A stretch of DNA of 64,000 bases from Arthrobacter globiformis (GCF_030815865.1 NZ_JAUSXI010000001.1:2790001-2854000), one strand, 5' to 3'. Positions 39,127 to 49,222 are shown, counted from the first letter of the stretch. Notes: a model not told the origin generated them from the sequence alone. Translations and numbers: made by a program.

Positions 39127-40344
39127 CTATGCTGTCCCGGCCGGGTCAGAGAGAAGCCGGGCAAATGCCAGTTCCGCCGCGCCAACCAACAGCAACTCGG
39201 ATCCGAGGACCGCCCTTTCGATCTTGACGGCCGCTCCCAGTCCCCCAATAGTGTCCTTTGCCACCGCCGAAATAAGGCGCTCGGGGTTTAGGGCGAAGAT
39301 TGATCCCAGAAAACCGCCGAGCACGATTATCTCGGGGTTGAAAATGTTCACGAAATTCGTCAGAGCCACGGCAAGGAGGTCGATCTGCCTTTCAGCTTCC
39401 TCTGCCAGTTCCGGGGACGGATGCTCGGCAATTGCCCTCTCCAGCTCGTCCTGGTCTGCCCGGACAAGGCCGAGCGGAACGAGCAACCGTTCGAGGCGAA
39501 CTTCGGCGTCCAAGCACCCGTTCCGTCCGCAATGGCATGTCTCCCCGTTGGTTCGCACCAGAGTATGGCCGAGTTCGCCGGCAAAACCTGCGGAACCGCG
39601 CAAAGGCTTGGCTCCGGAGATGACTCCGCCGCCGATGCCGCTGGCACTGCCGTTTAGGTACACCACATCCGAGAACCCGACGGCGGCCCCGTAAATGCTT
39701 TCTGCGAGGGATGCCAGAGTGGCGTCATTCCCGGCACGCACGGGGCGGCCCAAGGCTTGCTCCAGGGAAGCCGACAGTGGCTCGTCGGTCCATTGGAGGT
39801 GGGGGGCCAGGAGTATCTGCCCGTCGGAGGACCTGACCAGTCCTGGAACGGCCACCCCGACTCCGGTAATCCGGTCCATGGACTCCAGGTCGGCTTGCAT
39901 TCCTTCGATAATTGCCCGGCTGATGTTCACTGTCTCCGCGACGGAAGGCTGGGTGGCGGCCTCATAGCGGATCCTTCGATGAACCCGGCCGCCGAGGCCG
40001 ATAAGGCCGACGGTCACGGCATCCACGTCCGGGTTGATGGCCAGGGCGGCAATGTTCTCGTTTGGATGAACAAGGGGGCTGGGCCGTCCGACACGCCCTA
40101 TGGCAGGCGGTTCTGTTTCATAGGCCAGTCCCAGGTCGCCGAGCTCGGCGACAAGAGCGCTGATGGTTGACCGGTTCAACCCTGTCCGCTTTGTCAGGTG
40201 GGCACGCGATAGGGGTCCCCCTCTGTGGAGCAGGCTCAAAATCAACGCCAGATTGTTGCCCCGGATGGCGGCGTCCGCGTTCTGGAGCGGTTTCGCGCTG
40301 GTTCTTTGCGCACCGTCCAGCTTGGTCAGGTGTGAAGCCGTCAC
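39127..40344 (-). CDS. xylR: ROK-family transcriptional regulator (XylR-like)
   Basis: A 405-residue ROK repressor. The winged HTH reads LSRAHLTKRTGLNRSTISAL (about 45-64). The ROK/kinase-like domain has the zinc site GH260 with C270, C272 and C277 in TCHCGRNGC, and GIGGGVISG. It sits just upstream, on the same strand, of the mmsB gene, and 9 kb from xylA, whose promoter carries an inverted repeat. Xylose-responsive control of xylA and of the importer is the likely role; direct evidence would be binding data. Confidence 0.88.
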   Translation of the reverse strand: MTASHLTKLDGAQRTSAKPLQNADAAIRGNNLALILSLLHRGGPLSRAHLTKRTGLNRSTISALVAELGDLGLAYETEPPAIGRVGRPSPLVHPNENIAALAINPDVDAVTVGLIGLGGRVHRRIRYEAATQPSVAETVNISRAIIEGMQADLESMDRITGVGVAVPGLVRSSDGQILLAPHLQWTDEPLSASLEQALGRPVRAGNDATLASLAESIYGAAVGFSDVVYLNGSASGIGGGVISGAKPLRGSAGFAGELGHTLVRTNGETCHCGRNGCLDAEVRLERLLVPLGLVRADQDELERAIAEHPSPELAEEAERQIDLLAVALTNFVNIFNPEIIVLGGFLGSIFALNPERLISAVAKDTIGGLGAAVKIERAVLGSELLLVGAAELAFARLLSDPAGTA

Positions 40345-40383
40345 CCTATGCCTCTGCCTCTCGAAATTAGTTGTAGTCGCTGC

Positions 40384-41586
40384 TCATCTTCCCCCTGATC
40401 GGCGCTTGTTGAAAATATCGAACGCGACGGCCAGGAGAAGCACGAGACCCTTGATAGCCATTTGCCAGGCTGCGTCGACGGAGAGAATCGATAGACCCAT
40501 ATTAAGCACACCCATAACGAGGCCTCCGATGACCGCGCCGACGACCGTTCCTATTCCACCCTGGACTGCGGCACCGCCAATAAAGACGGCTGCGATGGCA
40601 TCCAGCTCATAGTTTTGCCCGGCAGAGGCTACAGCGCCGCCTGCTCTGGCAGTACTGACAACGCCTGCCAATCCCGAGAGGACTCCGATGTTGACGAAGA
40701 TCAGGAAGTTGACCCATTTTGTCTTGACTCCTGACATCTCTGCCGCGAAGAGGTTGCCGCCCATTGCATAGATGTGGCGACCGAAAACAGTGCGGTTCAA
40801 GACAAATGTGTACGCCAGAATGAGGGCGGCCAGGATAACCAGGATGATCGGGGTGCCGTTGTAGCCGGCGAGCAGCCAGGTCAATGCCATGATCCCGACG
40901 ACGGCTCCAGCCGCCTTAATGCTGAATGATGGGAGAGGCTCTCTCGGCAGGTCAAGGCGTTGGAGGGTCTTCCGGGTACGCAGAAGTTGGAGCACGAGGG
41001 CTGCAGACGCGACTATCCCGATCAGAAGGGTGAGAGTGTCCCGCTTTGCGAGCTCCCCAAAGACTGGTGGCAGCCAGCCGGCGCCAATGGCGGTAAACGG
41101 TGCGGGCAGTCCGCTGATGGTTCCGCCGGTCAGCAGGACTAGGGTCAGTCCGCGGAACAGCAGCATACCGGCAAGGGTAACAATGAAGGCGGGTATCTCC
41201 ACGAAGGCGATCCAGAACCCCTGCCAGGCACCGATCACTGCTCCCAGAAGCAGGCCGAGGATTACCGCGGCCCACCAGGGCAGGCCCCAGTTGTTCATGG
41301 CAATGGCGGTCACGGCGCCAACCATTGCCACCACTGAGCCTACGGACAGGTCGATGTGCCCGGCGATGATAACGATGACCATTCCGATGGCCAGGATCAG
41401 GACGTAGGCATTTTGTTGGATGAGGTTGTTCACGTTGCCCGGCAGGAGGAGCCGACCGTTGGTCAGGAACTGGAACAAGGCGACGATGATGACCAATGCG
41501 GCCAGGAGTCCGTACTGGCGAAGATTGACTGCGGCTTTTCGCGGGGGGGCCTTGGGCGTGGGCCTGAGGGTGGTGTCGGTACTCAT
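40384..41586 (-). CDS. mmsB: Multiple-monosaccharide ABC permease (MmsB/XylH-like)
   Basis: A 400-residue CUT2-type permease with about ten membrane helices. Family blocks: AGHIDLSVGSVVAMVGAVTA, FVEIPAFIVTLAGMLLFRGL, RTVFGRHIYAMGGNLFAAEM and SGVKTKW. It is encoded 2 bases after the ATPase gene and completes an SBP-ATPase-permease importer for pentoses and other aldoses. The start at 41586 (MSTDTTLRPT) suits the family. Confidence 0.92.
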   Translation of the reverse strand: MSTDTTLRPTPKAPPRKAAVNLRQYGLLAALVIIVALFQFLTNGRLLLPGNVNNLIQQNAYVLILAIGMVIVIIAGHIDLSVGSVVAMVGAVTAIAMNNWGLPWWAAVILGLLLGAVIGAWQGFWIAFVEIPAFIVTLAGMLLFRGLTLVLLTGGTISGLPAPFTAIGAGWLPPVFGELAKRDTLTLLIGIVASAALVLQLLRTRKTLQRLDLPREPLPSFSIKAAGAVVGIMALTWLLAGYNGTPIILVILAALILAYTFVLNRTVFGRHIYAMGGNLFAAEMSGVKTKWVNFLIFVNIGVLSGLAGVVSTARAGGAVASAGQNYELDAIAAVFIGGAAVQGGIGTVVGAVIGGLVMGVLNMGLSILSVDAAWQMAIKGLVLLLAVAFDIFNKRRSGGR

Positions 41587-41588
41587 GG

Positions 41589-43118
41589 TTAGTCCTTTCC
41601 AGCAGTCATGTAGTGCATCAGCACTTCCTGGTCCGCCTCTTCGCGTGGAACTTCGCCGGTGATGCGGCCTTCGGAGATGGCGTAGATCCGGTCCGAAAGG
41701 CCCAGTAGTTCCGGAAGTTCCGAGGAGATGACGATGACAGCTTTTCCTTGTGCTGCTAGTTCGTTGATGATGCCGTAGATTTCGTATTTGGCGCCGACGT
41801 CGATGCCCCGGGTGGGTTCGTCGAGGATGAGGATGTCCGGCCCGGAAAAGATCCATTTGCTCAGGACAACTTTTTGCTGGTTCCCGCCGGACAGTTTTCC
41901 GGTTATGGCGTCGACCCCGGGTGCCTTGATGTTCATTCGTTCCCGGTATGACTCTGCGACCTTGTACTCCCTGTGGCGGTCGATAACCCCCCACCGTGCC
42001 AGCTTGGACAAGGCGGCAGCTGAGACATTCACGGTGATGTTTCCGATCAGATTCAGTCCATACCGTTTCCGGTCCTCCGTGGCGTACGCGAGGCCGTTCG
42101 ATATTGCCGCTTCCACGGTGCGGACGTCGATCGGCTTTCCGTGCTTGAAAACCGTCCCGGAGATGTTTGTTCCGTACAGCCGCCCAAAGATACTCATCGC
42201 CAGCTCCGTTCGGCCGGCCCCCATCAGCCCCGCGAAGCCGACGATTTCTCCTGCCCGAACGTGGAAGGTTGCGTCGTCCACGACGCGCCGGGTGTGATCG
42301 ACGGGATGATGAACCGTCCAGTTTTCGACGCGGAATATCTCTTCGCCGATTTCGGCCTTCCTCGGCGGGAACATGCTGGTCAATTCCCTGCCCACCATTG
42401 ACCGGATGATGCGGCCTTCGGTGGCATCTGGACCGTGCATGTCAATTGTCTCAATCGACTTTCCGTCCCGGATGATGGTGACCCGGTCAGCAATGCTGCG
42501 TATTTCTTTCAATTTGTGGGAAATGATGATGCTGGTCACTCCCTGTTCACGCAGGTGTTCCAGGAGATTGAGCAAGTGCTTGGAATCTTCGTCGTTCAGG
42601 GCTGCGGTCGGTTCATCGAGGATGAGCAGCTTCACTCTCTTGGACAGTGCTTTGGCGATCTCCACCAGCTGCTGTTTCCCGACCCCGAGTTCAAGCACCC
42701 GCGTGGCAGGGCTTTCCCTAAGGCCTACCCGCGCAAGGAGAGCCGATGCCTCCAGGTTCGTCTTGTTCCAGTCCACGACTCCGTTTCGCGCGCGTTCATT
42801 GCCGAGGAAAATGTTCTCTGCGATTGACAGGTAGGGGCTGAGCGCAAGTTCCTGATGAATGATCACGATTCCCTTGGCCTCGCTGTCGTTGATCGATCTG
42901 AAGCTGGCCTCTTCCGCTTCAAACTCGATGACGCCGCCGTAGGTTCCGTGTCCGTAGACGCCGGATAGAACCTTCATCAACGTCGATTTGCCTGCGCCGT
43001 TTTCTCCACAGATCGCATGGACTTCGCCCCGGGCAACCTCGAGCGAAACCCCGTCCAGCGCCCTTACCCCACTGAAGTCTTTGGTGATGTCCAGCATCCT
43101 CAGGATGGGCACATTCAC
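41589..43118 (-). CDS. mmsA: Multiple-monosaccharide ABC ATPase (MmsA-like)
   Basis: A 509-residue double ATPase. The first domain has Walker [10 protein letters not shown] (38-46), [15 protein letters not shown] in place of the signature, and [12 protein letters not shown]. The second has the signature [14 protein letters not shown] and [13 protein letters not shown]. The GTG at 43118 has GGGAAG upstream and is followed by NVPILRML. This is the CUT2 layout, distinct from the CUT1 importer at 24-27 kb, which has no ATPase. A stem-loop separates it from chvE. Confidence 0.92.
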   Translation of the reverse strand: MNVPILRMLDITKDFSGVRALDGVSLEVARGEVHAICGENGAGKSTLMKVLSGVYGHGTYGGVIEFEAEEASFRSINDSEAKGIVIIHQELALSPYLSIAENIFLGNERARNGVVDWNKTNLEASALLARVGLRESPATRVLELGVGKQQLVEIAKALSKRVKLLILDEPTAALNDEDSKHLLNLLEHLREQGVTSIIISHKLKEIRSIADRVTIIRDGKSIETIDMHGPDATEGRIIRSMVGRELTSMFPPRKAEIGEEIFRVENWTVHHPVDHTRRVVDDATFHVRAGEIVGFAGLMGAGRTELAMSIFGRLYGTNISGTVFKHGKPIDVRTVEAAISNGLAYATEDRKRYGLNLIGNITVNVSAAALSKLARWGVIDRHREYKVAESYRERMNIKAPGVDAITGKLSGGNQQKVVLSKWIFSGPDILILDEPTRGIDVGAKYEIYGIINELAAQGKAVIVISSELPELLGLSDRIYAISEGRITGEVPREEADQEVLMHYMTAGKD

Positions 43119-43157
43119 GGTTACTTCCCTTCGTTGTGGTCTCAATTTTCCGGATGT

Positions 43158-43194
43158 CAGGGTGCCCTGACCGAGAGACGGCCGGGGCACCCTG
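43158..43194 (-). other. Stem-loop between chvE and mmsA
   Basis: CAGGGTGCCC and GGGCACCCTG arms with a 17-base loop lie in the spacer between the binding-protein and ATPase genes. Such structures often stabilise the upstream message or attenuate readthrough, giving more binding protein than ATPase. Confidence 0.6.
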
Positions 43195-43208
43195 GAATGG
43201 GTTCTAGG

Positions 43209-44321
43209 TCAGAGACCGACATCGGATGACTTGAGGAAGCCTGAATCAATGAGCTTCGACTTGACTGCGTCCTTGGTGACGACTTCGGGGACCAGCAGAT
43301 AGGAAGGAACCACCTTCTTACCATTGTCATAGGTCTTCGTGTCATTCACCTCGGGCTTCTGCCCGTCTGCAATTGACTTCACCATCTTGAAGACCTGCTC
43401 GCCCAGCGCGCGGGTGTCTTTCCAAACGGTCATCGACTGCTCGCCTGCGAGGATGGCCTTGACATTGGCTTTGTCAGCGTCCTGGCCAGTGATGATCGGG
43501 TACGCCGTGCCCGGTTTGTAACCTGCCGATTTAAGGGATGCCTCGATTCCAATGGCAAGGCTGTCGTTCGGAGAGAGGACGACGTCCACTTTCTTTCCTC
43601 CGCCATAGAAAGAGGACAGGCGGTTGTCCATTTCCGCCTGAGCCTTGTCGCTGGCCCAGCCCTGAATGCCGATGGACGCCCATTCAGCGGCGGATTTCGG
43701 AGCCTTTCCGGACGGAACCGTCAACTGGCCCTTCTGGATATAGGGGGAAAGTACATCCCAGGCGCCCGAAAAGAAGAACTTCGCGTTGTTGTCATCGGGG
43801 CTCCCCGCGAACGCTTCAAGATTGAAGGGCCCCTTGCCGTCCTTCAGCTTCAAGGTCTCCTCAACGTACTGGCCCTGGAGCTGTCCCACTTTGTAGTTGT
43901 CAAACGTCGCGTAGTAGTCAACATCCTCGGTGCCGTTGATCAGACGGTCATAGGCGATGACAGTCGCATCCTGTTGTTTGGCCTCAGCGAGGACGGGTGC
44001 CAGGGCAGCGCCGTCGATGGCGGCGACGACCAGAATCTTTGACCCGCCAGCCACCTGGTTCTGGATCTGGCTGATCTGCTGGTCCGTCTTGTTGTCCGCG
44101 TACTGCAGATCAACGGTGCAACCGGCAGACGCCAACTTTGACTTAAGACCCTCACCGTCATTGATCCAGCGCTCCAGACTCCTCGTCGGCATTGAAATGC
44201 CGACATTGCAGTCCTTTCCGCCGCCGCTTGCTTGTGGCGCATCGTTGCCGCCGCAGGCAGCGAGCGAGAGACTCAAGGCCGCAACCGTACCGACGGTCGC
44301 AAGGGATTTGCGTAGTGACAT
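43209..44321 (-). CDS. chvE: Multiple-monosaccharide-binding lipoprotein (ChvE-like)
   Basis: A 370-residue periplasmic-binding-type lipoprotein for aldoses. The signal is SLRKSLATVGTVAALSLSLAAC, quoted here only by position 2-23, with the lipidated cysteine at C23. Core blocks: VGISMPTRSLERWINDGEGL (ligand-binding ERW), ILVVAAIDGAALAPVLAEAK, VIAYDRLINGTEDVDYYATF and the PIITGQDADKANVKAI hinge block. The start at 44321 fits the signal peptide. It leads the chvE-mmsA-mmsB operon. Confidence 0.92.
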   Translation of the reverse strand: MSLRKSLATVGTVAALSLSLAACGGNDAPQASGGGKDCNVGISMPTRSLERWINDGEGLKSKLASAGCTVDLQYADNKTDQQISQIQNQVAGGSKILVVAAIDGAALAPVLAEAKQQDATVIAYDRLINGTEDVDYYATFDNYKVGQLQGQYVEETLKLKDGKGPFNLEAFAGSPDDNNAKFFFSGAWDVLSPYIQKGQLTVPSGKAPKSAAEWASIGIQGWASDKAQAEMDNRLSSFYGGGKKVDVVLSPNDSLAIGIEASLKSAGYKPGTAYPIITGQDADKANVKAILAGEQSMTVWKDTRALGEQVFKMVKSIADGQKPEVNDTKTYDNGKKVVPSYLLVPEVVTKDAVKSKLIDSGFLKSSDVGL

Positions 44322-44435
44322 GTTGTTTCTTTCTTCTCTGAACAGGACAACAGCTGGATGTATCGTCGCCGTACTTCTTGGTCTTCTGCCAAGGAACGGG
44401 ACGGGCCTGGAAAGGCTTCGCAACGAGACCGGCGT

Positions 44436-44480
44436 AATTGTTGTAGTACCAAACTTATCCCGCATCGCGCCGTGATGCAA
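44436..44480 (-). promoter_or_regulatory. chvE promoter and possible ROK operator
   Basis: -35 TTGCAT (44475-44480) and -10 TAAGTT (44452-44457) with a 17-base spacer on the minus strand. The -10 runs into AGTTTGGTACTACAACAA, an imperfect inverted repeat reminiscent of XylR-type sites. A similar TTGTAGT block lies at 40367-40376 upstream of the ROK gene. Confidence 0.55.
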
Positions 44481-44608
44481 GTCTCAGCCTCGCCATCGCG
44501 CGCCTTGCTAGGGCCGGAATGGGAAGCGGTGCGTCGCTCGTCCTGCAAGCACGGGCGCCTCGCCGCGGATAAGTTGAGGCGGACACCTAAAGCACATATA
44601 GTCGGGGG

Positions 44609-45589
44609 ATGGAACAGCGCATCTTAGGCAAGACCGGACGGAACGTTTCAGTCGTTGGACTGGGAACCTGGCAGCTCGGCGCGGACTGGGGCAACGTTGA
44701 CCCGGCACAGGCGCAGGCCATCCTCGCGGCGTCTGCTGAGGCTGGCGTGACCTTCTTCGACACGGCGGACGTCTACGGGGACGGCCGCAGCGAACAGGCC
44801 ATCGGGGCGTTCCTCGCCGACAACCCGGGCACGGGCATCACGGTGGCCACGAAGATGGGCCGCCGGCTGGAGCAGCGCCCGGAGAACTACAACCTGGCCA
44901 ACTTCCGCGAGTGGGTGGACCGTTCGCGCCGCAACCTGCGGACCGATGCCCTGGATCTGGTCCAGCTGCACTGCCCGCCCACCGCGGTGTACAGCCGGGC
45001 CGAGGTGTACGACGCCCTGGACACCCTCGTGGCCGAGGGTGCCATTCGTAACTACGGCGTCAGCGTGGAGCGGACCGATGAAGCACTCGAAGCCCTGCGC
45101 CACGACGGCACCGCCTCCGTGCAGATCATCCTGAACGCCTTCCGGCTCAAGCCGTTGGAGGAGGTGCTCCCCGCTGCGAAGGCCGCCGGCGTGGGCATCA
45201 TCGCCCGGGTTCCGCTCGCCTCCGGCCTGCTGTCCGGCAAGTACACCAAGGACACCGTCTTCGCCGCGGACGACCACCGCAACTACAACCGCGCAGGCGA
45301 CGCCTTCGACGTCGGCGAAACCTTCTCCGGAGTGGACTACGAGCTGGGGATCAAGGCGGTGGCCGAGTTCGAACAGCTGGTGCCGGAGGGCTCGGGAACC
45401 GCGCAGGCGGCCATCGCATGGGTCGCCGCCCAAGACGGCGTCACGTCGGTCATTCCCGGGGCCCGTTCCGTGGAGCAGGCCCGGGCCAACGCCGCCGCCG
45501 CGGCCACGGTGCTCAGCCCGGAGTTCGACGAAGGCGTGCACTCGATCTACGACCACTACTTCCGCGAGGCTGTCCACCCCCGCTGGTGA
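44609..45589 (+). CDS. Aldo/keto reductase
   Basis: A 326-residue aldo/keto reductase. Tetrad: Asp and Tyr in FFDTADVYGDGRSEQAIGAF, Lys in TVATKMGRRLEQRP, His in DLVQLHCPPT. Cofactor block: TSVIPGARSVEQARANAA. Some relatives are implicated in dehydrogenation of sugars and inositols. It is divergent from the chvE operon. Upstream GGGGG precedes the ATG closely, so the ribosome-binding site is unusual. Confidence 0.9.
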   Translation: MEQRILGKTGRNVSVVGLGTWQLGADWGNVDPAQAQAILAASAEAGVTFFDTADVYGDGRSEQAIGAFLADNPGTGITVATKMGRRLEQRPENYNLANFREWVDRSRRNLRTDALDLVQLHCPPTAVYSRAEVYDALDTLVAEGAIRNYGVSVERTDEALEALRHDGTASVQIILNAFRLKPLEEVLPAAKAAGVGIIARVPLASGLLSGKYTKDTVFAADDHRNYNRAGDAFDVGETFSGVDYELGIKAVAEFEQLVPEGSGTAQAAIAWVAAQDGVTSVIPGARSVEQARANAAAAATVLSPEFDEGVHSIYDHYFREAVHPRW

Positions 45590-46437
45590 ACGCAAGCCAG
45601 GGCTCTGACAGCCCCATGGCTGTGTCGCGGGAGGGGCTCACCGCCCGGGCCGGGGACAACATTGCCACACGGGGAAACGCCGTCGGCTGGTTATGAACCG
45701 CGGCAAAGACTTCGTGAAAACAGCGACGTGTGGGATGTCCGCGACGTCCACCCCGACGGCGCTGTCACCGGCCCGGCACCGGTCACACGGCTGCACCATC
45801 AGCCCCCGCCCTCCTACGTTCGGGACCATAGGGTGGTCAATTAGGCCGCCACCACCATCCAGCGCACCCAGGGCATCACCTGCTACGTCACCCATACCCT
45901 GAGCACTTCCACCTTTCGCAGTCCCTGGCCTACGCGGCTGCCTCCCATGGCCGGGAAGCAAACCACCCCTACGCGTCGTAGGGGAGGGGGAACCCTCGCC
46001 GACGTTCCCGCCGCTGTGGCGGCGAACCACGACGGGAACCTCACCGTCCGCGAACAGATCCACGCCGCTGGCGCCGCTGCCCGGCCCCTGCCGGACAATG
46101 TCCGCGGAGTACCGGGACATCGACGCCCAGGCTAACGGGCTGCGCATGGACAACATCGCTCGGCGCGAACTTGGCGACGCTACCGCCGAACCATTTGTCA
46201 GCTTCCATGCCTGGGGCGCCGTCGCGACCCACGTGGGCAAAGCGAAGAACGACGGGGAGGTTGCGCGTGACCTTCCCAGATCGAGGCAGCCTGTGCAGCG
46301 GGCTCGCCGCCGTCGACCAGGTGAACGGCGCTTCGGATCTGGTTGTCGGTGACCCGGCGTGGTCGGCCGTCACCCAGGTTCTTTTCCGGCTTTTCTGCGT
46401 TTGCTGATGGAATCGGTGACGCGTTCACTTGATCTCG
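45590..46437. other. Decayed region of unknown origin
   Basis: Several protein-like frames on both strands are broken by stops, for example DVWDVRDVHPDGAVTGPAPV (plus, near 45720-45780) and DKWFGGSVAKFAPSDVV (minus, near 46160-46210). No family recognised and no intact start. It adjoins the dehydrogenase relic at 46438. Confidence 0.4.
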
Positions 46438-46790
46438 TGCCCGAGAGCGGTCATCGTGAACAGCGTCGACCCTGGGCGGCATGGTGGGGCTCTCCGTCAG
46501 GCCGTGCTGGACGGGGAGAGTGCCTGACGCAGTTGATAGGTGGAGCCGCGGCCGCAGGGGTGAACTTCTCCACCCGGGACTCTCCCGAACCGGTGGTAAA
46601 TGTGTGGAGACCGTAATCAGTGACGTCATCAGTTGCGCCTGGGCCCCGAAGGCGTACAGGAGCGTCATGGCGGTCTCGGCGTCGACGCCGTCCCTCTTCC
46701 GGTGGGAGGTGGCGGTGCGGTCTGGGGCTGGACGGCACGGCAGGCGCCCAGGTCAGCAAGTACACGGCGATGTCCATGAGTGCGCCAGCG
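46438..46790 (-). pseudogene. Degraded copy of the DHDH-like Gfo/Idh/MocA gene
   Basis: Broken frames match the C-terminal half of the dehydrogenase at 32847-33950 in order. GALMDIAVYLLTWAPAV matches GALMDVGVYLLTWALAV, MTLLYAFGAQAQLMTSLITV matches MTLLYPSGAQAQLMTSLTTV, and TTGSGESRVEKFTPA is identical. GLTESPTMP matches GLTESATMP. Frameshifts and a missing segment after TTVST make it non-functional, and the N-terminal half is absent. Confidence 0.85.
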
Positions 46791-46956
46791 CCCTCCTGAC
46801 GGTTCCACTGTCGAGTCTGTGTGCCGGCATGCAGATATCACTCATGACAGTTGTCTCTTCCTGGTGCTGTTGCTACTCCCGCTGGTTGCCTCTTGCTCTT
46901 TGATCGGTGGAATTTTCTGGGTCTTATCAGCGTCTTCCGCGGTTGGGGGACTGCTT

Positions 46957-47844
46957 TTACTTGTGGGGAAGGGCTTTGCCGTCGACATCGAGGTAGTCCC
47001 GCCAAGACCGTTTCGGCGTCCATCCGAGCATGCGCTGGGCTTTGGCGCTGGAGATTCCCGAGGCGTCCGGGCGTGCTGTGGAGCGGAGTTCGATCTTGTC
47101 ACCGTAGTAGGTGTTGAGGATTTCGCCGAAGTTCCGTCCTCCGACGTTATCCGGGGAGGCAATGTAGAAGACCTCGTGTCCGGGTAGCTCAGATTCTGTT
47201 GCCAGCACGATTGAGTCGGCAAGGTCGTAGGCGTCGACGTAGCTCCACAGGTTGGGGCTGAGGACTGAGGCGTCGCGAACCTGGGGGCCGAGATTCTGCT
47301 CGTAGTTGCTTTCGTTCTGAACCCAGCTTGGGCGTAGCGAGATGCAGCGGATGTCCGAGCGCCGGACTGCGGCGTCCATTAGCTGCTCGCCAAAGTGCTT
47401 CGAGAGTGCGTAGGGATCTTGTGGGCGGATGGGGTGTTCTTCATCGACGGGAGCGTAGTCCGGCAGGAAGTCGCGTTCGGGGAAGAAGAAGCCGGGAACG
47501 GTCTCGCTCGAGATGTTAACGAAACGCTTAATGCCGAACCTGATCGAGGCCTCAAGGATGTTGAAGGTCGCCATGAGGTTTGTTTGGAAGACGACCTGGG
47601 CGGGGTTCCCGGTGGGCTCCGGAATCGCGGCGGCGTGCACTACGGCGTCTGCGTGACGCACGACGGCGTATGCCTGGCCGGCATCTGTGAGGTCGGCCTG
47701 TTGGTAGCTGGCCGTTCCTTCTTCGGGACGGTCGAACCCGGGTCGCGTAAGATCCACCGCGAGAACATTGTGGCCTGCATCCAGAAGCGCCTGGGTTGCA
47801 GCGCGGCCGACTTTACCGTGGGCGCCGGTGATTACTACTTTCAC
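46957..47844 (-). CDS. NAD-dependent epimerase/dehydratase-type oxidoreductase
   Basis: A 295-residue extended short-chain dehydrogenase. Rossmann motif VVITGAHGKVGRAATQALL (GAHGKVG), ADAVVHAAAIPEP, NISSETVPG and the catalytic YALSKHFGEQLM (Y-x3-K). The end PKRSWRDYLD resembles sugar-nucleotide epimerases and uronate dehydrogenases. The GTG at 47844 follows AAGGAG by 9 bases. It is downstream of the MmyB-type regulator in the same orientation but 463 bases apart. Substrate unknown; uronate or nucleotide sugar are candidates. Confidence 0.87.
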   Translation of the reverse strand: MKVVITGAHGKVGRAATQALLDAGHNVLAVDLTRPGFDRPEEGTASYQQADLTDAGQAYAVVRHADAVVHAAAIPEPTGNPAQVVFQTNLMATFNILEASIRFGIKRFVNISSETVPGFFFPERDFLPDYAPVDEEHPIRPQDPYALSKHFGEQLMDAAVRRSDIRCISLRPSWVQNESNYEQNLGPQVRDASVLSPNLWSYVDAYDLADSIVLATESELPGHEVFYIASPDNVGGRNFGEILNTYYGDKIELRSTARPDASGISSAKAQRMLGWTPKRSWRDYLDVDGKALPHK

Positions 47845-48307
47845 GATTGTTGCTCCTTGTTTGATGTGCGCGCCGCAACGGCGCGCTGTTTGTTGTTTGC
47901 CGGTCAGTTCGGTTTTCTGTGCCACATGTTCGGAGCGACAGCTCCAAGATGATTACTCTGCTGGCTGCTTGCTGCAGTAGGCAGAAATGCCCAGGAGGAT
48001 AAGCGCGTTCTGGATCGGGAGGAGCAGGGGGTCCCACTGCCGTTCTTAGTGGCCCGCGCCCGCTCCACCAAAGTGACTTGTTCCACCGATGACGGTTGCC
48101 CGGTGGGCAAGAGTTGAGCGTCCAGCGGATCCCGCTGCCTTGGAGAAAAGCGCTGCGGCCAAGAGCTCCCAGTTGCCAGCCCGTTCTGCCAGCGCAGCCT
48201 CTGCTCCGGCCGCCTGCACGAAGGATGGGTTTTCCGGTTATCGGGGGGTGCCGGCATCAGAATCGCGCTGAGGGGCTGGACGCTACCGGATGGCTGGTGG
48301 TCCCAGG
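47845..48307. other. Intergenic stretch
   Basis: No gene recognised. A plus-strand frame at 48089-48271 (60 codons) has no domain or ribosome-binding site. Confidence 0.5.
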
Positions 48308-49222
48308 TCAGGTGGCGCTGGCGGCCCCGGAGGCGTCTTCGTTTTCCGGTGATCGCGACGTGTCCGTGACCGCCATTTCTTCTGCTCCCAAGCTGCCGAG
48401 CATTGTGAGCGAGTCGGCAGATGGCGAACCTGGTTTCGCTGAATACACGCGAAGCACCTGATCAGGGTCGTCACGCGGTGTGAGGTCTTCAGAGTTCAGT
48501 TCCAGGTCTCCGACGACCGGGTGGCGGAGCCGGATACTTCCCGCGGAGCCCGTAGCCACCCGGTGCCCGGCCCACCACTGCCGGAATTGCTCGCTGCATA
48601 CCGCGAGTTCGCCGACGAGTTGGTTGGCTTGGGCGTCGTTCGGATGCCGACCAATATCCACGCGCAGTGAGCCAGCAGCCTCCGACGCTATGGACGGCCA
48701 GTCCCGGAAGAGGTCGCGTGCGAGCGGATCGAGGAAGATCCACCGCGTCAGGTTCCTCTCCGCCGCCGGCATGGCAGGGAAGTCGGCGAGCAAGAGAAAA
48801 GCCAGGCGGTTCCCGGCCAGCACATCGCTGCGGCGGCCCAGTACCAGAGCGGGCACGTTACCAACGGCATCCAGGAGCTGGTGCAGCTCGGGCCGCACTG
48901 TCTGCCGCGGAATCGGAGGACGCCGGGTGTTCGCGCAATTCTCTATGAGGTCGATCATGTGCGCCTGTTCGCCGGGGTCCAGGCGCAGGGCCCGGGCCAC
49001 CGACTCCAGCACGGCACGGGAGGGATGGATGTTGCGGCCTTGTTCCAGCCGCGTGTAGTAGTCCGTACTGACGTCAGCCAGCCGTGCAACCTCCTCGCGC
49101 CGAAGCCCGGGGACCCGACGGCCGGCGGAACTCGAGGCGAGCCCTGCGTTCTCCGGCCTCAGACGTGACCTCATGGCCTTGAGGAATTTTCCAAACTCGG
49201 CGCTCTGACCCATGTGATCCAT
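48308..49222 (-). CDS. HTH regulator with MmyB-type ligand-binding domain
   Basis: A 304-residue XRE-type regulator, same family as the one at 11086. HTH: LRREEVARLADVSTDYYTRL (about 39-58). The ligand domain includes ALVLGRRSDVLAGNRLAFLL, WIFLDPLARDLFRDW and RLRHPVVGDLELNSEDL. ATG 49222 used; ATG three codons in is an alternative. Members usually control an adjacent oxidoreductase; candidates here are the epimerase-type gene downstream or the aldo/keto reductase that follows 665 bases upstream on the opposite strand. Confidence 0.9.
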   Translation of the reverse strand: MDHMGQSAEFGKFLKAMRSRLRPENAGLASSSAGRRVPGLRREEVARLADVSTDYYTRLEQGRNIHPSRAVLESVARALRLDPGEQAHMIDLIENCANTRRPPIPRQTVRPELHQLLDAVGNVPALVLGRRSDVLAGNRLAFLLLADFPAMPAAERNLTRWIFLDPLARDLFRDWPSIASEAAGSLRVDIGRHPNDAQANQLVGELAVCSEQFRQWWAGHRVATGSAGSIRLRHPVVGDLELNSEDLTPRDDPDQVLRVYSAKPGSPSADSLTMLGSLGAEEMAVTDTSRSPENEDASGAASAT

